This document shows, one piece after another, positions 31,063 through 32,050 of a stretch of 32,050 nt of DNA; within the stretch, counting starts at the first letter, position 1; each line of letters starts with the position of its first letter. A program made the position numbers and the translations under genes. The notes under the pieces are model-generated. The model worked only from the letters and a program-made list of their open reading frames with translations. It was not told the DNA's origin and ran no database searches. The stretch comes from Myxococcales bacterium (GTDB taxonomy: Bacteria; Myxococcota_A; UBA796; SXON01): contig SHYV01000025.1 of the NCBI GenBank assembly GCA_009692605.1, positions 1 through 32,050 of the forward strand, in the 5' to 3' direction.

Positions 31063-31121
31063 CATAGGTTCCGCCTAAGTAGTTGGTATCTAATAGCCCC
31101 ACTACGAACGAGGAACCTATG
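31063..31121 (+). promoter_or_regulatory. Hairpin covering the transposase ribosome-binding site and start codon
   Basis: CATAGGTTCC at 31063-31072 is the exact reverse complement of GGAACCTATG at 31112-31121. The second arm contains most of the Shine-Dalgarno (AGGA at 31111-31114) and the whole ATG. Inside, GTAGT (31079-31083) pairs with ACTAC (31101-31105) and GG (31085-31086) with CC (31098-31099), giving one long stem. In a transcript entering from outside the element, this would hide the translation start. Confidence 0.7.
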
Positions 31122-32050
31122 GGTAGGAGTTCTACCACACGCCGCGGCTCCCTGCCACACCCCTCAGTCCGGGCTGACGACCCCCATCTGACGCGATTCG
31201 CGGGAGTGTTGCCCTTCGTGCACTTCTGCCACGGGCTCGATCTCCCGCGGCTCATCACCGTGGTCATTCCAGCGGCCGGACGGCAGCGCATCCACGCCGT
31301 GCACGACGTGATCTTCGCGTTCCTCGTCGCGACGGTCATCGGCGCGACGGTCATCGGCGCGGAGCGGCTGGCGCCCTTGGACTGGTACGAGGGCGACGCC
31401 CTGATGCTCAAGATGCTCCGGCTCTCGTCCTGGCCGGTGCGTCAGGTGTTCTCTCGGACGCTCGCGGGTGTCCAAGACGCCGGCGTCGCTGCCCGGCTCA
31501 CCATCATCATCAACCTCGGCCTGCGCTCCATCCCCGGGGCCACCAGCGCGGTCGTGTACGCGAAGTACCGAGACGGCAGCGGCAGCGGCAGCGACGAAAA
31601 CGAGTGGATCACGTTCTTCGCTGACACCGTGGCGAGGGTGCGGGCCAAGATGCCTGGCATCGCGCTCAGCATTCGAGCCGATGCAGGCTTCTGGTCCGCC
31701 AAGACGTGCTCCTGGTTCCTGGACCAGAACATCCCGTTCACCTGCTCGCTCCCGTTCCAGGCCAAAGTGAAGTTCGCCCTCTGGACGGCGACGTTCAGCC
31801 CGGTCGAAGCTCTCGACCGGGTCGCGGCCGAACCCGGTGAGGATGACGAGGACGATGACGAGGACGATGACGAGGACGACGACGTGGGGCTCGACATCGC
31901 AACCATCCCCGGCCCCGAGTTGGGGTTCGATGCTCGCGTAAAGGTCGTGGTGGTCCGGCGTCGCCTTCACGACAAGAAGGCCCCGCCAGCCGGCAAGGCC
32001 ATTCCGCAGGATGCCGACAGCCGGTATCAGGCGATCGTCACGTCGCTCAC
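31119..32050 (+). CDS. IS1380-like transposase, 3' end beyond the window
   Basis: The frame is open from the ATG at 31119 to the window end, giving 310 residues without a stop. The block SIRADAGFWSAKTCSWFLDQ and the following NIPFTCSLPFQAKVKFAL (residues 184-221) matches the second catalytic Asp region of DDE group 1/IS1380 transposases, with Asp188. The earlier part shows YAKYRDGSGSGSDENEWITF and FADTVARVRAKMPG, the segment before it in this family. The usual first-Asp block (LDIDST-like with a following GY motif) is not evident; LTIIINLGL at 127-135 sits where it would be expected. Low-complexity inserts occur at 153-158 (GS) and 241-255 (acidic). The gene may be inactive or divergent. Confidence 0.65.
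   Translation, partial: MGRSSTTRRGSLPHPSVRADDPHLTRFAGVLPFVHFCHGLDLPRLITVVIPAAGRQRIHAVHDVIFAFLVATVIGATVIGAERLAPLDWYEGDALMLKMLRLSSWPVRQVFSRTLAGVQDAGVAARLTIIINLGLRSIPGATSAVVYAKYRDGSGSGSDENEWITFFADTVARVRAKMPGIALSIRADAGFWSAKTCSWFLDQNIPFTCSLPFQAKVKFALWTATFSPVEALDRVAAEPGEDDEDDDEDDDEDDDVGLDIATIPGPELGFDARVKVVVVRRRLHDKKAPPAGKAIPQDADSRYQAIVTSL
31329..31358. repeat. 15-base direct duplication in the transposase gene
   Basis: GCGACGGTCATCGGC is present twice without spacer and in frame, doubling the pentapeptide ATVIG at residues 71-80. It looks like a recent slippage duplication. Confidence 0.8.
31839..31883. repeat. 12-base repeat encoding an acidic run in the transposase
   Basis: Units of GAGGACGATGAC, with small changes, encode fifteen consecutive Glu/Asp residues (241-255). 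Such a run is unusual inside a DNA-binding enzyme, which is normally basic. Confidence 0.8.

Larger units (their letters stand above)
31052..32050 (+). mobile_element. Left part of an IS1380-like insertion sequence
   Basis: A transposase-like gene occupies the end of the window, and the DNA just before it (31030-31110) is clearly richer in A and T than its surroundings. The likely left end starts CCTAGACAAAACATAGG at 31052; from memory, IS1380-family elements such as ISEcp1 begin CCTAGA, which supports this boundary. The right end and any target duplication lie outside the window, so the boundary is an inference. The element would have inserted 63 bases upstream of the envelope operon. Confidence 0.55.

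Noticed and set aside
31442-31970. Minus-strand frames rich in serine or valine repeats opposite the transposase
   Set aside because: They are produced by the acidic 12-base repeats read in other frames; the plus-strand frame has the transposase motif.

Overview
The window is GC-rich, gene-dense chromosomal DNA from a Gram-negative bacterium. Several features fit Myxococcota or a related former-deltaproteobacterial group: a response regulator fused to DUF4388-like, J and TPR parts, many small lipoproteins, a DTGADTG-type linker after a lipobox, frequent GTG and TTG starts, TPR proteins and secreted orphan proteins. The lineage is inferred from style, not from a marker gene. No tRNA, rRNA, CRISPR array, prophage or recognisable defence island is visible.

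Layout. 1-1206: tRNA/rRNA-related genes (trmH with a cut-off downstream gene on minus; yhbY on plus). 1234-5311: a multidomain response regulator on minus, diverging from thioredoxin and a thiamine-diphosphate lyase of the ILVBL/2-hydroxyacyl-CoA lyase type. 5337-11335: a secreted helical-repeat protein on minus, then a plus-strand run of a small Ala/Pro-rich secreted protein, an FAD-linked 2-hydroxyacid dehydrogenase, a TPR protein coupled to the prepilin peptidase PilD, and an SH3-like secreted protein. 11336-14420: a tightly coupled minus-strand operon of nuclease lipoprotein, anchored coiled-coil protein, HAD phosphatase and TruA. 14505-17785: an exported TPR-like protein, a peroxiredoxin on minus, and a coupled COG3146 acyltransferase/DUF218 pair. 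17812-19970: an Old Yellow Enzyme-like flavoprotein on minus, diverging from two small six-cysteine lipoproteins that end in the strongest terminator of the window.

20099-27718: a long plus-strand run of ATP sulfurylase, a double-hotdog thioesterase, an 818-residue lipoprotein overlapping a porin-like outer-membrane barrel, and argE overlapping an unknown gene. 27727-30988: a minus-strand envelope operon of a signal-peptide/TM protein, a polytopic membrane protein and a lipoprotein-type MltG. 31052-32050: the left part of an IS1380-like insertion sequence, cut by the window edge, placed just upstream of that operon.

Most of the window is conserved housekeeping plus envelope genes of unknown role. 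The most notable points are the IS left end, where a long hairpin covers the ribosome-binding site and start codon of an atypical transposase; the pair of six-cysteine lipoproteins; the overlapping lipoprotein/barrel pair; and the response regulator carrying a J domain. I found no convincing complete new defence or mobile system. There is no gene-free stretch longer than 300 bases.
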